NCBI GenBank assembly: GCA_900095095.1 | Contig: FMBT01000588.1 | Location: 1-41,171, forward strand | Direction: 5' to 3' | DNA from: Fragilariopsis cylindrus CCMP1102 | Taxonomy: Eukaryota > Bacillariophyta > Bacillariophyceae > Bacillariales > Bacillariaceae | Length of the DNA stretch: 41,171 nt | Part shown: in pieces, positions 20,028-29,690 of the stretch | How positions within the stretch are numbered: the stretch's first letter is position 1 | Layout of the letters: each line of letters opens with the position of its first letter | Translations under genes and position numbers: made by a program | Notes under the pieces: generated by a model | The model's input: the letters and a program-made list of their open reading frames with translations, nothing else | The model's database searches: none | Told to the model about the DNA's origin: nothing

Positions 20028-23000
20028 TTAAAGATAAAGAGAGCTACAAAAGACTATGTCCCGCTTGAGCAGCTTGCTGCCTTCTTCGAACTTGGCTTCG
20101 AGTTCATGGTCACCAATTGCCTTGGCAGCGCATGTAATTTGACGAACAAGCTCTTCTAATCGTCGAAGTGTACGGATTGTGGTCCCTTCAAATGAACCTG
20201 TAAGCTTTTGAACATCAATAAACTTCATTCCTTTGCACCACGCAAACACAGCTTCCATCCTGCAGAAAAAGAAAGAGTAGGTGTGAATAAGAAATAATTA
20301 GTGTGAGAATTGATTGAACGGAAACGATAACATATATTGGAAATCTTAACGGAACAAACGAAGGGAGTGCTCAGAGAGTATGGTCGCATATCAAATTCCT
20401 CAATTAATTTAGGGTCCCCTCGTAATGTAAATCAACGAACTCCATTGCAGAACAACGCGGCTCAAGAAGATTCACCGAAGTGACAAGAATTATTATAATC
20501 ATAGCAGTCAGGGTTTGGTCCAATAAAGAATCAGAACAGTTCTCAGTAGTTGTACTTACATTGCAGGATTAAATTTGTTTAAGAATTCATCTTCGTCAAC
20601 ATCTAAATTACATGATATCTGCATCTGAACAACAGTCTTAGCTACCTCTAGCATTTTGGTGTAGGGGTTGAGCAGAAAGCTCTTCATTCCTTTCGTAGGT
20701 TCATCGTCTTTTATCGCTTCACCGAATGTCATACAAGATAATAGTGCCACGCTCTGTTCGACAGTCAATGATTTGAAGACCCCAGTAAATATTAATTCCG
20801 TTACGACAAGTTCGTCAGCCGTGTTGATTTCACAAGCTGTTCTTCCCTTGGTCTGAATAACACCATTGGCATCCACGTGTCCTAGCTTTTTCAGCACTCG
20901 TTTCATCTTTTTTAGATCATCCTTCATAGCCATGGTTTGGAAACTTCTTGCCTCGTCCTGAGTACCCTTGATCGCTCTTTTAAATCGATCTGATTCTCGT
21001 ACGCTTCTACCAAACGAACTCTATCTTCTTTAGAGAAATCGATAGCCAATTTGTGAGAAGAAAGTCTCTTGCTAAGGGCATCCGCTCGTTCAATCATAGT
21101 CGTGAAGTTCTCGTCGCGTATTTTAAGGTCTTTGATCGGGTCTAACAGAGGCACGCCATCGGGGAAACGTTTTTGGACTTCCTTCACGGCCATCGCTACT
21201 TTCTTTCGAGCCTCCGGTGAATGTAATGCCTGCGGGGTAAATATTCGTACTGCAGAGACCCTTTCAATATTATCTAGACCAATTATAAAGACGCGCATAG
21301 AAATGAGTTTCTCGTCGTCAATTCCAATTTTGGCAGGTCGGCATTGTCTAATAGTACCTCTCCATAATAAAGGAGCATTTGAAGTATCTTCTTCGACGTT
21401 TTTCCCATCTACCGAGTCAAAATGACGATCGACGCATGGAAGAAGGACTTCTAGAGTATATGCCGGTTGATTTGACAGGGCGGCAAGCTTCCCAGCTTCT
21501 CCTCCGGAACCGCTGCCTCCCTTTTTTTTGAATGAAGTTAGCACACCCCAGCCAAAGTTTTCGTCATCGATGGTTACGTCAAGAAACCGTCCTGCCACCT
21601 GCAAAAATTTGACAATATATTCAGGTTTCTGCGCAATGCTGGATACCTTTCTCTTAGTGAGTAGCAGTTGCTGATCCATCTTGTAATATTCCTTGGCTAA
21701 TTCAGCTTCCTCCTCCGATCCTAGGTCCAAAGTTTCGGCTTGATTCGCCAGATCATCTGCCTGAGCTATAAGTGCTGGGGCATCTTGTTCGCGTTGAAAT
21801 TGGTGGAAGGATGCACGCAATAGGTACTCAGGCTCTACGTCCTCTACCCTCATAAGATTCAACAACATATTGTAGGAAATACGATAACTCGAATTGAGGG
21901 GATCTGGATCACCATACAATATTCCCTTACATATGGCAGGTTCCATCTTCTCGTCAAGCATTTGTATTACTAAACCCCTATCATCCTTTCCTCTTCTACC
22001 TGCGCGTCCAGACATTTGGATGTACTCGCCAGAAGTTACCCAACGAAATTCTTGGCCGTCAAACTTTCTTGTATTGGTAAATACCACAGTCTTTGCAGGC
22101 ATGTTGATACCAATACTGAATGTTTCAGTAGCAAATAAAGTCTTAATCAACCCTTCGGCGAACAGGATCTCCACTACTTCTTTTAAAATCGGCAGCAAGC
22201 CTCCGTGATGAACGCCAATACCTCTCTTCAAAAGTGGGAGCAATGCTAATACCTGCGGAAGCTTTTGGTCGTCTTCTCCAAGCGAATCAATGGCATTGCT
22301 ATATACTTGAGTGATAAGATCTTTTTCGACATCATCAGTGTAATCCTCCCTATTCAGGGCCAGTGCAAATCGTTCGCAATCTTTCTTTGAGAAGGAAAAA
22401 ACGATGACTGGGTTAAGATTTCGAGTCATTATCAATTTGATAATCCGATGTAAACCCGTCAGCTGATCCCCTCCCTTCTTTCCACCAGCCGCACGCTTTC
22501 GCTTTTGGTTTTTGGCGTTTCCGGAACTCAACAGGGCATCGGCCGATGCTACATCAACACTAGATGATTGAAGAGAGGCCATAGCCTTTTGAAAGTTAGC
22601 CTCTCGAAATTTACCCCTCTCGTCTACAACTAAGTGCAAACCATCGGCACCCTGCGGAAAAATATAATGTTGTAGAGGAGTGGGACGATAATTCGTATAG
22701 ACAACATGACAAGGTTGATGGTGAATTTCGCAGATCCAATCAGCGAATTGTGACGCATTGGGAATAGTCGCCGAAAGAAAAACAAATCTGACCCTGTGTG
22801 GAAGCCTATTGATACATTAAGTTAAAGGTCCGTATATCATTAACAAAAAGAAAAATATATTGTGAGCGTGTATGCTGTAATAACTAACCAGGCTCGTTTC
22901 ATTCTGTTGTTATGTCATTTTAAAGCTAGGTTGTAATCACTTACAATATGATAGACTCTTCCCAAACGACTCCACGTTCGGAATCTCGCATGTAATGAAC

Positions 23001-24108
23001 TTCATCGTAGATAACCCAGGCTACTTCCCTCATGAGCTCAGAACCTCGGTAGAGCATACTTCTTAAAATTTCAGTAGTCATAACAAGACATGTAGCAGTA
23101 GGATCTAGGAGAGAAGAAGAAGAAGAAGAAAAGTTTAGTACATAATCGTGTTTTCTGCATAAGAAATAAAAATAAAGGCGTTGTCTAAATTTAAACGAAA
23201 AACTGAAACATTTTTTCGTCTTGATAACTCACTGATTGTTATATCTCCTGTCATCAGTCCTACATCACCAAATCTAAATTAAAAAACAATCCCCACACAA
23301 TCAAAAGAAAAATTTTCGTTAGCGCTTTTTATTAAACTCTGAGATTGAAAACGTGAAAGAGAAGTAATAGAACAGAAATAATATATGAAACTTACTCTTC
23401 CTGCAGATCCCTGAACTTTTGATTAGATAATGCCTTGATTGGACTAGTATACACGACACGCTGACCGTTGTTTAGTGCTTTTGCAATCGCGTATTCTGCT
23501 ACAGCAGTTTTACCCGCAGATGTATGAGCAGCAACTAATACCGATTCTTCTTTATCAATATATCCAACAGCTTGAGATTGGAACGGATCAAGTGTAAATG
23601 CATATTCCTTAGCAGGCTTATCCGATTTTTGTGGTTTAGGTAATTCCATTCCTTCTGGAAGATTTTTTGGATACGCTGAATATGATCGAACAGCTTTATC
23701 ATGAGAAGTACCTGTATTGACCTGGTCGGTTGCTGCTGCAGCATCCTGTTTCTTTTTCTTTTCAGCTTCAACCTCGGGTGCTGACGATAACAGTTCGGAA
23801 CCTGTTCCCTGCTTATGACTTCGTTCTCTCAAATGAGATGTCGTCGGTGCGTACATGACACTATTGTATAACTTTTTGGCATCCATTTCATTATTATTAC
23901 TACTTCCGTTATTTTTGTCGTTTGTTCTATCAGTCGTTTGTTCCGCTTCCATTTTACCGACATCATCATCATCCTCATCGTCATCATCATCGCTATTTTC
24001 TTCGGTGATCTCCTTTTCATTATTTTCCTTCTCCTTTTCGGACTCAGATTCTACAACATTCTCATCACCATCGATGGCTCCAAAGATATCGTCAAGTTCA
24101 TCCGCCAT
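20028..24108 (-). CDS. MTR4: MTR4 (SKIV2L2) exosome-associated RNA helicase
   Basis: Five exons (24108-23396, 23273-23233, 23104-22945, 22805-20560, 20259-20028) join in phase with good GT-AG ends. Exon 2 is only 41 nt. The N-terminus is acidic. The DEVH core follows: Q-motif [10 protein letters not shown], Walker A AHTSAGKT (residues 194-201), motif II DEVH in [11 protein letters not shown], motif III LSATIPN and motif [17 protein letters not shown]. The arch region and the C-terminal helical domain end in the family-typical RDIVF-x-SSLYL. MTR4 unwinds RNA 3'-5' and feeds the nuclear exosome, alone or in TRAMP. One base is missing in exon 4 at plus-strand A3 (20941-20943); adding a T on the coding strand gives a continuous 1130-residue protein (yeast about 1073, human about 1042). 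The last intron (about 300 bp) is longer than the others (about 117-162 bp). Confidence 0.97.
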
Positions 24109-24749
24109 GATGTAAGTTTTTGGTGTTTACCAATTTTTATTGTAGTGCTATTTTCGATTTTCTTTGTTTGTGTTAACAGTTTTGGTTTACATACAACATC
24201 GTGAAATTTAATCAATTCAAGATTCATTGGTCTGTACGTACTGAATACGTTACTGAATAATAATTACACGACACAAAACCTAAACCATACGTTCAACGGT
24301 CAGTCAGTCACATGAAAATTCAATTTTTCTTCTTTTTCTTTTTCGTAAATATGCCGGTTGTCACTAACAAACTACTAGTAAGACATTTTAGCCTAGTTCT
24401 AAAAAAACCACGCTTTTCCAGATTTTCATAATATTACAGATTGTTAACAAACAACACATCAACGACAACGACAACAACAACTAATAATAACAACTAATAA
24501 TAATAATAATAATAACAAAGCAACGCAACACAACACAACACAACACAACACAACAACAACATGTCATATTTCCTCTATCTCTACATCTCTTTTGTTGGAA
24601 CCTGACACAACATTATCAGCCTGTAGGCAGTGTTGTCCGTTAGTTTGAAAACAGTTGGTTGTTTGGGTAAGGACAGTATCATGATTCTAATAATAATAAT
24701 AAGAAAACAACACACCACAACACAACAACAACAACAACACAACAACAAC
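24109..24749. other. divergent spacer with duplicated CA/AAC-rich leader
   Basis: Upstream of both MTR4 (minus) and the small gene at 24750. It has AAT runs followed by (CAACA)n tracts at about 24440-24560 and again at 24690-24750. Both tracts end in the same 19-mer (CAACAACAACATGTCATAT, at 24551-24569 and 24740-24758). Confidence 0.7.
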
Positions 24750-24758
24750 ATGTCATAT
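24440..24758. repeat. duplicated AAT/CAACA-rich tract ending in ATGTCATAT
   Basis: Two copies of the order AAT-repeat, CAACA-repeat, ATGTCATAT, 189 bp apart. The second copy supplies the start codon of the 24750 frame. The first opens a frame of only 14 codons. Confidence 0.7.
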
Positions 24759-25067
24759 GACAGAGCTGAGTTTGCTAGCAGCAAATTCGTGAATGCTATT
24801 GGGGATAAGAAGGATGTACAGTTTGCTGGAAAGGATCTTCGATCGTTCCGCACATCTCCCAACAATCTCCATGGCGCGTCATATGATGAATTGGACTCAT
24901 CTCCATCGTCGTCGACGATGTCGTCGACCTCGACTTCGTCATCATCAATATCAACATCATGTTCGGTGGAAAAAAGAACTGAACCATGGGATTTTCTTGT
25001 TTCACATCCGGTCTGTCAGTACATCAGTTCTCTGCGCGCAGGCATGCGCGCATTGAAATTGAAGTGA
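24750..25067 (+). CDS. small Ser-rich hypothetical protein
   Basis: A 105-residue frame beginning MSYDRAEFASSKFVNAIGDKK, with a Ser/Thr homopolymeric centre (about residues 50-72) and ending ISSLRAGMRALKLK. The start chosen is the ATG at the end of the CAACA-rich tract; the frame is also open upstream to 24630 but that part is low-complexity leader. No domain or signal peptide is recognised. Composition in the first 45 residues is protein-like, which is why it is kept. Confidence 0.4.
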   Translation: MSYDRAEFASSKFVNAIGDKKDVQFAGKDLRSFRTSPNNLHGASYDELDSSPSSSTMSSTSTSSSSISTSCSVEKRTEPWDFLVSHPVCQYISSLRAGMRALKLK

Positions 25068-25468
25068 TGACGTCATTTCCAAGGTCTGTCTGTATATCGG
25101 TCAGTGAAACCGTTTGCACACGACTGAGTAAAAGGTTGGGACTAAGTCCGTACTTATCGTCGATTGAAAAAAACGATCGTCGAATGGAATTAAGATTAAT
25201 TTGAAATCATGAGCACTGTACCGTGCTATTGCTTCGTGAGAGCGCGGAAACTTTCTTTTCTTGAGAAAACTTCGACGACGACGACGACGACAATATCTTG
25301 CTTCTTCTTCTTATTCATTCATTCGAAAGACGACGACAAAAAGGAAGAAGGCGACAACTGCAACAACAACCACAATACCAACAACAACAGTTGCAGCAAT
25401 AGTATCAGCAATAGCAACATCAACAACAGCAGCAGCAATATCAATAATATTAAAAGGCCAGCAGTAAC
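25068..25468. other. intergenic region with CAA/CAG-rich leader
   Basis: Begins with a perfect TGACGTCA palindrome (25068-25075), the consensus site of CREB/ATF-type bZIP factors. It ends in a CAACAA/CAGCAA-rich tract (about 25350-25450) just upstream of the next start codon. Short frames through it are homopolymeric and not credible. Confidence 0.5.
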
Positions 25469-28400
25469 ATGACAGACGCTGAGGATATTGGCAAGAATAA
25501 CAACAAAAGTAGAAACAGCAACGACAACATTAGTACGAATAAAGAAAATCATACTACTACTACTACGTTCTTCGACGCTGTTGCTCCTCCTCCTAAATCA
25601 TCAGCATCAGCATCCAATAGTAGTAGTAATATTACAGTCACACCGACGACAACAACAAAAACAAAAACATTACAACGAAAGCTTCCTTCTTCATCTTCGT
25701 CATCAGGAGATACGACGATCCATGTCCACGATGATGATGATGATGATAATGATGACGACGACAGAAAATCGGATGATCCACAAGGAAAAGAACTTCCATC
25801 AGCACAGCAAAAACAAAAGAAAGTAGACAATTCGATGATGGAGACGAAGATGATGAATAAGAAAAAGAAGTTGTCAGAGTCAGGATCAGAGTCAAAGAAA
25901 TCGCCGCCGCTGCTGCTACTAAATCCACAATTAAAATCACCACCAATATACGAATCACCAAAACAACAGCATCCACATCATCATCATAAGAAAGTAGTAA
26001 CTTCCTCCAGCACCACCATGACAAAGGAGACAAAGACGATGACGATACTACCATCACAATCGCAGCTGCAAGTGCAAGTGGGATTGCAACAGCCAAAAGT
26101 ACAAGTGCAACTGGACGACAACGACGACAACAGAGTAATTTACGACTCTACTACAATTACTACTGCATCGACTGCAGCAGGGGAGCGATGCGAGTTCGAA
26201 GACTGTGGTAGGGAATCATATTCAAGTTCCCGTTGTGGTACTGCTACTTCTGTTACCTTCAACAACAACAACAACAACAACAGAGGCGAGACATCGAATC
26301 GGAACTTCGTTGAGCATTCACTACCACCACCGCAGCAGGCTCCTGCTCCTGTTACTATGCCCACCAACAATCGTGTCGCGGCCATCCATTTTACAGGTAC
26401 GGTCTATTCGTTGATGTTATGTGTGTGTGTGTGTGCATCGTTTCAACAACAACTTGTTTCTATTTTACCTGTGCCCCCCTTCTTAAGGGTCAGCTACCAA
26501 GCTGAATAAGTGGCTGGTAGTTTAGAAACAAGCCATCCGACCATCCCGCCTGTCTATGGATAGGGATTTGTATGTGTGAATGAATGTTCAGCCTGTCGAA
26601 TATTTGATTTCTTTGGCTTACATTATCATGCCCTCCTTCCGATTTTTTCGATTCAATATTCAGGTGGTGTCAACGACAACAACAATACCAAGAGGCTTCC
26701 GCTTCCGCGTTTCAACTGTGATATCTGTAACTATCCATGGGGGGGGAAAGCGGACGTTGTAACAATGTTTTAGCTTGTGGAATAAGATGCAAGAGGAGAG
26801 CAGAAGAACAGAAAATAAATGACAAGATGCAGAAGGTGCGAGAAGAAAAGAAAAGAGAGACAGCAGAAAGGAAAAGAAAGGAAACAGCTCAGGCCTATGC
26901 AAGAAATAATAGAGATGCTGCTGCTGCGGCTAGTACTTGTAACTTTCTTTCAGGTGATGACGACGCTGGTGATGATGACGCGGATGCTGATCATGATGAT
27001 CATGTTGCTCTTAGTGCTGATGACGCTGTGCATGCTGCTGCTCTTGGTGCTGCTGCTATTAGTAGTAGCAGTGGCGGCAGCGGCGGTAACGTGGTCATTT
27101 GAAGGGTGCTATGCGTCAAAGACGATTATCAATGAATCGTGCATCAGCAAAGGCAAGACGAAGTCATAAGAAATGTTTATTGTCATCATTAACGACACCG
27201 GCACCTAGTGAATCAGCTGTTCGTCCGTAAGTTATTACTACAATTGTACACGTATCTTATTTCTTTTTCACAAACATACCAGAGTGTATTGTTTGGTTAC
27301 ATTCAATATTGTTACTCACATACATACATTTTACATGCTGTCACAAAATTTCATTTATTTATCTTTAAAGGAACAATCAGGATGTTTTATTGGGCCTAGG
27401 AAAGCCAGTTCGGAATCATAATGGAAATCGTAAGATGGCAGGTCTAATTGTTCAGTACAGACGGCAATATAATGAATCTAAAAACGGTCAAAAAGGAGCG
27501 ATTGTGGAAGAAATCTTAGGTATCTTATCTACTGATGGTGGAAGATTCTTACGAAGATACAACGAAGATTCAACCGGGTGGACGGAAGTTCCACAACAAG
27601 TTGCATTTAAAAAAGTCTGTGATGCATTTCGTTCTCAGGGAAAAATAGCCAAAGCAGAGGCGGAAAGAAGAAATGAGAAAATCCAGGACGACAAGAGAGC
27701 AAAGAAAGCAGAGGTAGTGGCGGAGCGGAAGGAAAAGAAAAGAAAAAGAGTAGAAGAAAAAGAACAAAAGGAACAAGAGGTAGTGGCGGAACGGAAGGAA
27801 AAGAAAAGTAAAAGAGCAGAAGAAAAAGAACAAAAGGAACAAGAGGTAGTGGCGGAACGGAAGGAAAAGAAAAGAAAAAGAGTAGAAGAAAAAGAACAAA
27901 AGGTAAGTCAATGTAATACAAATTATTGTAGTGAATGTTTGTGTATCATATGTATTATACTCCAATCGGTATTATACTCTAATCCATATTATATTATATT
28001 CTTTTGTTTTTATTGTTGTTGTTGTTATTGTTTCCAAGAAACAAGACGTAGCGGCGGAACGGAAGAAAATGAAAATGGCACAAGCACTAGCAAAGAAAAT
28101 ATTGCAAGAACAAAAGGTAAGTCAATGTAATACAAATTATTGTAGTGAATGTTTCTGTATCATATGTATTATACTCCAATCGGTATTATACTCTAATCCA
28201 TATTATATTATATTCTTTTGTTTTTATTGTTGTTGTTGTTATTGTTTATCCTTATATTTCTTTTGTTGTTGTCATTTCCAAGGAACAAGACAAGTCGGAG
28301 CAGAAGGCGCCGTTCAACAGCAACAACAAGAAACGATCGTCCGATAACATCACCAAGGCATCAAATGAAACTACTACTACTACTACTACCACCACCAACG

Positions 28401-29305
28401 CCTACAGCCTAATTGAAAAGACACCCACACAACGGTTGGAGACGGGCTACAGGCAACTCACACCCAAACAAACAACCGAGTTGCTTGTGGTCCTTCGGAA
28501 AATAAGCAACGTAAAAAACGCTTTCCTTGGACATTCGTTCGTAACAAAAGACACAACGAGTCGTGCTCTCAAGTATCTTTTATCAGCAATTCGTCACGGA
28601 TTAATGCATTATCCAGATACATGCCATCCAAAGGTAGTACAATGGAATGGTGTTTCTAAATTTTGTATTAACTCTCATATTCCGTTGCTTATTGCTTTAT
28701 TTATGGCCTTGAGAAATGATGATGATAATCACAAATTCAATAGTGAAGAGTGGAACAAAATTCACACGGAAGTGATGTACGGTTGCCAATACGCCATTGA
28801 TCGAAAGAGAAGAGAGAAAGGGAATGTTGGATGCAATTCGAATCCACTAACGGGATCAACCATTGAAAAGACTGGCGAAGTTGATAAGGATGGCAAGCTT
28901 GTGTGGAAACGAATTGATGCCCGTCCTAAGTTTCTCAATAATGCTAACATCAGAAATACAAGTCACCAGTTTACTGGTGGTGGAACTGGTTCTGCTTATA
29001 TTACAAGAACTGTTGACGGTGTGTCTATTGTTTGGCCTGAATTTAACGATATCATCACCGTACAAGCCATCACTGATCTAGGGAAAAGTCTGATGAATCA
29101 TCTTTCAATTACTGATCACTCTGTTGTGGGTAAGCTCCTTGAAATGCGTCATTGGCATTCCATGAACTATTTTGGCCATCGACCTGTTGGAATCTACTGG
29201 TTCCATAAAGATGGAGGAACATTATCTTCAATGACGAACGACGAAATGGAATCAGTAGCAAGTAAAGGTGCACAATGGATAAAGAGCACAGCTCAATACA
29301 AATAG
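25469..29305 (+). CDS. DUF6824-domain protein with Cys cluster and coiled-coil repeats
   Basis: Five exons are inferred: 25469-26396, 26664-27226, 27371-27902, 28039-28116 and 28283-29305, all with GT-AG ends and matching phases. Modules in order: about 310 residues of Asn/Ser/Thr/Asp low complexity; a Cys-rich stretch (FNCDICNYPWGG then GRCNNVLACGIRCKRR, about 26717-26800); an acidic/Ala region; a DUF6824 domain (27381-27640; DVLLGLGKPVRNHNGNRKM, GGRFLRR, W-x-EVP, KVCDAFR); three 22-residue charged repeats; and a roughly 320-residue C-terminal region without a recognised domain. DUF6824 is abundant in diatoms; its function is not established, but the setting suggests a nuclear or DNA-linked role. 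Two one-base deficits are needed, at G8 (26739-26746) and T3 (27098-27100). With both, exons total 1042 codons. The usual domain start is DVL-x-GRG; here it is GLG. Joining all five exons into one gene is inference. Confidence 0.72.
27711..27902 (+). repeat. three tandem 66-bp coding repeats
   Basis: Units start at 27711, 27777 and 27843. Each encodes EVVAERKEKK-R/S-KR-V/A-EEKEQKEQ, a highly charged heptad-like string suited to a long helix. The copies are nearly identical at DNA level, so they are young. Exon 4 (28039-28116) encodes a diverged fourth copy. Confidence 0.92.
27903..28282 (+). repeat. duplicated intron with its neighbouring exon
   Basis: The introns at 27903-28038 and 28117-28282 begin with about 128 bp that are identical except for one base (TTTGTGT versus TTTCTGT). 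The second has about 30 extra bp before the same TTTCCAAG acceptor. The period, donor to donor, is 214 bp and spans the 78-bp exon 4. Confidence 0.92.
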
Positions 29306-29690
29306 AATATATATTGTTTAATATTTGTCTCATTTATCAACATCAACACCATCATGATTGCTATTGCTATTGCTGAATACGAATCTACGAATCTACAAAT
29401 CAAACACTGTTCTCTATATATTATTTCTACAACATTCTTACCGAATATAAAACAATACAAATCTATATAGGACTTTAAAAACATCGAGTGAAAGATAAGA
29501 TTCCCCCGACCCTCTATCGGAATGTTGTTTTTAGAGCTGAAGTCAAAAGCTATCAAATATCATCAACTACTTCTGAAGTACCAAAGATACCAATATTGTC
29601 TACTAGGACGGTAGACGGTAGTTCATCCCGTTAGTTAGTAGCAGGGACTAAAGAAAAGTGATATACAAGCAAGCAACAACAGCAGCCACC
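29306..29690. other. intergenic region, no gene seen
   Basis: 3'UTR of the DUF6824 gene and leader of the Arb2/FAM172-like gene. The start at 29691 has a strong CCACCATGGGA context. Confidence 0.5.

Noticed and set aside
20260..20559. Long last MTR4 intron as a possible snoRNA host
   Set aside because: No C/D (RUGAUGA...CUGA) or convincing H/ACA boxes were seen on the coding strand.
25209..25472. 87-codon plus-strand frame before the DUF6824 gene
   Set aside because: Mostly homopolymeric Thr, Asn and Ser from CAA/ACG repeats; more likely untranslated leader.
25549..26096. Long minus-strand frames rich in Val/Leu/Ser opposite the DUF6824 gene's first exon
   Set aside because: They are complements of repeat-rich GAT/ACA codons; no domain and no splice support.
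27570..27965. Minus-strand frame with Phe/Leu/Pro repeats
   Set aside because: Complement of the Lys/Glu-rich coiled-coil repeats on the plus strand; crosses an intron boundary.
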